From Actinomycetota bacterium (GTDB taxonomy: Bacteria > Actinomycetota > CADDZG01 > WHSQ01): a stretch of DNA of 6,504 nucleotides. The notes under the pieces were generated by a model that was not told the DNA's origin, ran no database searches, and saw only the letters and a program-made list of their open reading frames with translations. The position numbers were made by a program, and so were the translations under genes. Position 1 is the stretch's first letter; each line of letters opens with the position of its first letter. The stretch covers positions 1 through 6,504 of the forward strand of contig JACDBF010000082.1 of the NCBI GenBank assembly GCA_013695055.1, written 5' to 3'. Positions 4,305 through 6,504 of this stretch are shown piece by piece.

Positions 4305-6504
4305 GAGGGCCTTACGGCCCGGAGCAGCGCGACTCTCACCACTTTCGTGTCCAGGTTGACCTCCGCCTCGAAGGCGTCGGCGGGTCCCTTTTCGTTCCAG
4401 TGGATGGACGTGGCGAGAACCTCGGCGGCCACTAGGTCCCGATGCGTTTCGAGCGCGCTTGTGGCCCCCTCGTCGGGCGCGAGCACCCACAGCTCGATGC
4501 GGTCCTCGACGACCAGCCCGCTCGACTTCCGCAGCTCTTGCACCGCACGCACGACCTCGCGAGCGGCCCCCTCGGCGAGCAGCTCGGGCGTGAGATCGAG
4601 ATCGAGCGCGACTCCGTAAGCGCCTTCGCGGGCTAGAGAAAAACCGGCCCGGCCCTCGATGCGGACGTCGAGGTCGTCGGGCACGAGAGCGACGCGCTCG
4701 CCGTCGAGCTCGATGACGGCGCTCCCTTCCTGCTCCAATGCGCCGACCACCGCGCGCGCGTCCTCTTTGGAAAGGGCGGCGGCCACCTCTTTGACGCGCG
4801 CCCCGAAGCGGGGACCGAGCACGCGGAAGTTGGGCTTGATCGAGTAGGACACGAGCTCTTCGAGCCCGCCGGCGATCTCTACTTCCTTCACGTTGAGCTC
4901 GTCCTTGACGAGATCCTCGAGGCCGGACAACGATGAAGCCTCCGCGCTCGGGACGACCAGCAGAGCGCGCGAGAGGGGTTGGCGCACACGAACCTCCGCG
5001 TCGGTGCGTGCGGCGCGACCCAGCGCAACGAGCCGGCGCACCGTGGTCATGCTCGTGCGCAGCTCATCGTTTGCCCTGATGCCGTCGGCTTCGGGCCAGT
5101 CGGCGAGATGAACCGACTTGGGTGCCCCCGGGTCGGGACCGGTGAGATTCGTGTAGATCTCGTCGGCGATGAAGGGCGTGAAGGGAGCCGTGAGCTTGGC
5201 AACCGTCACGAGGCACTCCCACAAGGTTAGGAATGCGGTGCGCGTGTCCGCCTCTTGACTGCTCTTCCAGAAGCGGCGGCGCGAGCGGCGCACATACCAG
5301 TTCGACAGGTCGTCGACGAACCGGTCCAGCCTCCGGCCCGCGCGCGTCGCGTCGAAACCGTCGAGTCCGGTGGTCACCTCGCGAACCGTGTCGTCGAGCT
5401 CGGCGAGTATCCAACGGTCGAGACGATCGCGCTGGTCGAGAGGCACGTGCTCGGCCGTTGGATCGAAGCGCTCGAGTGCAGCATAGGTCACCCAGAACGA
5501 ATAGGTGTTCCACAAAGTGAGCTGATACTTGCGAAGCGATTCCTGGATGATCTGCACGGATACGCGTCGAGCCGCCCAAGGTGTGCCGCCCGTGATGAGG
5601 TACCAGCGCAGGGCATCGGCTCCTACGGCCTCGATGATCGTCCACGGATCGATCGCGTTGCCCAGCGACTTGGACATCTTGCGCCCATCCGCATCGACGA
5701 TGTGACCCAAGCACACGACGCTCTCGTACGAGCTTCGCCCGCGCACTAGGGTCGCGATAGCGAGCAGGGAATAGAACCACCCGCGCGTCTGGTCGATGGC
5801 TTCGGAGATGAACTGTGCGGGAAAGCGTTGCTCGAAGACATCTTTGTTCTCGAACGGGTAGTGCCATTGCGCGAACGGCATCGCACCTGAGTCGAACCAG
5901 GCGTCGATGACGCTCGTCACGCGCGTTGCATTGCGACCGCATTGCGGGCAATCGAACAGAACCTCATCCACACTCGGGCGGTGAGGATCGAGATTTGCGA
6001 GATCGCGGCCGGAGAGCTTGGATAACTCGGCGAAGGACCCCACACAGGTGAGATGCTCGAGCTCGCACCGCCACACGGGCAAAGGGGTTCCCCAATACCG
6101 GTCGCGCGACAACGACCAGTCGACATTGTTTGCAAGCCAGTCCCCGAAACGCCCCTGCTTGATGGTCGGAGGCTGCCATGCGACCGGCTCGTTCGAGTCC
6201 TGCAGATCCTTTCGGATTTGCGACGTGTGAATGTAAAAATCCTTGCGCGGGTAGTAGAGGAGCGGCGTCCTGCATCGCCAGCAGTGTGGATATGCGTGCT
6301 CATAATCCTCCGCTCGAAAGAGCAGAGAGCGCGCGTCGAGGTCGGCGATGATTTGCGGATCGGCGTCCTTTACGTAAAGCCCGGCGAAGTCTCCTCCCGA
6401 AGGAACGACGCGCCCCGATGCGTCGATCATCTGAGCTATGGGCAGCTCGTCGCGGCGAGCTACCACCATGTCCTCTTCGCCGTAGGGGGCCAGGTGGACG
6501 ATGC
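4301..6504 (-). CDS. ileS: Isoleucyl-tRNA synthetase, C-terminal ~733 residues (5' end outside window)
   Basis: Class Ia synthetase that charges tRNA-Ile. The frame is open to the right edge, so the HIGH motif and N-terminus lie beyond it; the visible part is about 70% of a usual ~1,050-residue enzyme. The visible part opens IVHLAPYGEEDM (end of the editing domain), then YPHCWRCRTPLLYY, DWSLSRDRYWGTPLPVW, FDCPQCG (zinc-binding type Cys pair), VIDAWFDSGAMPFAQWHYPF, AIDQTRGWFYSLLAI and KMSKSLGNAIDPW, with KMSKS encoded at 5680-5666. The DALR-type anticodon-binding domain follows, including LSNWYVRRSRRRFW, and a C-terminal region with LTPELLAEGAAREVVRAVQ. No C-terminal Cys-rich zinc finger is present, unlike E. 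coli IleS, so this fits the second (eukaryote-like) IleS type common in actinobacteria; the missing HIGH region would confirm that. Its stop overlaps the stop of the convergent neighbour. The ATG at 6469 is internal. Confidence 0.97.
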   Translation of the reverse strand, partial: IVHLAPYGEEDMVVARRDELPIAQMIDASGRVVPSGGDFAGLYVKDADPQIIADLDARSLLFRAEDYEHAYPHCWRCRTPLLYYPRKDFYIHTSQIRKDLQDSNEPVAWQPPTIKQGRFGDWLANNVDWSLSRDRYWGTPLPVWRCELEHLTCVGSFAELSKLSGRDLANLDPHRPSVDEVLFDCPQCGRNATRVTSVIDAWFDSGAMPFAQWHYPFENKDVFEQRFPAQFISEAIDQTRGWFYSLLAIATLVRGRSSYESVVCLGHIVDADGRKMSKSLGNAIDPWTIIEAVGADALRWYLITGGTPWAARRVSVQIIQESLRKYQLTLWNTYSFWVTYAALERFDPTAEHVPLDQRDRLDRWILAELDDTVREVTTGLDGFDATRAGRRLDRFVDDLSNWYVRRSRRRFWKSSQEADTRTAFLTLWECLVTVAKLTAPFTPFIADEIYTNLTGPDPGAPKSVHLADWPEADGIRANDELRTSMTTVRRLVALGRAARTDAEVRVRQPLSRALLVVPSAEASSLSGLEDLVKDELNVKEVEIAGGLEELVSYSIKPNFRVLGPRFGARVKEVAAALSKEDARAVVGALEQEGSAVIELDGERVALVPDDLDVRIEGRAGFSLAREGAYGVALDLDLTPELLAEGAAREVVRAVQELRKSSGLVVEDRIELWVLAPDEGATSALETHRDLVAAEVLATSIHWNEKGPADAFEAEVNLDTKVVRVALLRAVRPS
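4307..4320. terminator. Possible hairpin at the convergent gene junction
   Basis: GGGCC (4307-4311) and GGCCC (4316-4320) form a five-pair GC stem around TTAC. It starts two bases after the stop of the + strand gene and lies within the last codons of ileS. On the + strand there is no U-run after it. It could act as a weak bidirectional terminator or RNA 3'-end stabiliser, or be chance in GC-rich coding sequence. Confidence 0.3.

Noticed and set aside
3693..4490. 265-codon - strand frame across the unrecognised gene and the ileS end
   Set aside because: It overlaps ileS on the same strand in another frame and is Arg/Gly-rich low complexity. The + strand frame has a signal peptide, membrane helix and ribosome-binding site instead.
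5064..5951. 295-codon - strand frame inside ileS
   Set aside because: It is a shifted frame within a well-conserved IleS with KMSKS; its translation is Arg-rich and featureless.

Overview
The window reads as an ordinary chromosomal segment from a high-GC actinobacterium (Actinomycetota), probably an uncultured or deeply branching one. Three things point there. The gene order ftsZ-pgeF-yggS-sepF-yggT-divIVA is the downstream end of the Gram-positive division and cell-wall (dcw) cluster. No ylmH (S4-domain) gene lies between yggT and divIVA, unlike in Firmicutes. The isoleucyl-tRNA synthetase has no C-terminal Cys-rich zinc finger. The lineage below phylum is not resolvable from this sequence alone.

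Layout: bases 1-233 hold the 3' end of ftsZ. Bases 274-1020 are pgeF (YfiH/YlmD family), which overlaps yggS (1017-1709, PLP-binding protein) by the four bases GTGA. SepF (1738-2211) follows after 28 bases and shares one base with yggT (2211-2471). A 116-base leader with a promoter-like element, a small hairpin and a tandem 12-bp repeat precedes divIVA (2588-3364). A 121-base gap with a terminator-like palindrome follows. Next is an unrecognised gene (3486-4304) for an exported, membrane-anchored coiled-coil protein. On the opposite strand, ileS (4301-6504, cut by the window edge) converges on it so tightly that the two stop codons overlap in one CTAG.

Functionally, FtsZ forms the division ring and its C-terminal peptide (DVPSFLRNE) is the expected docking site for SepF, the membrane tether for FtsZ in bacteria without FtsA. 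PgeF edits mis-built peptidoglycan precursors, YggS buffers pyridoxal phosphate, YggT is a small membrane protein linked to division or membrane topology, and DivIVA (Wag31-like) marks curved membrane at poles and septa and directs growth. The unrecognised gene is the only non-standard member. Its position next to divIVA makes a cell-envelope role plausible but unproven.

I found no RNA gene, CRISPR array, insertion sequence, phage gene or other mobile element, and no stretch over 300 bases without a gene. No clearly new multi-gene system is visible. The most useful leads are the unrecognised membrane protein and the regulatory signals around sepF and divIVA.
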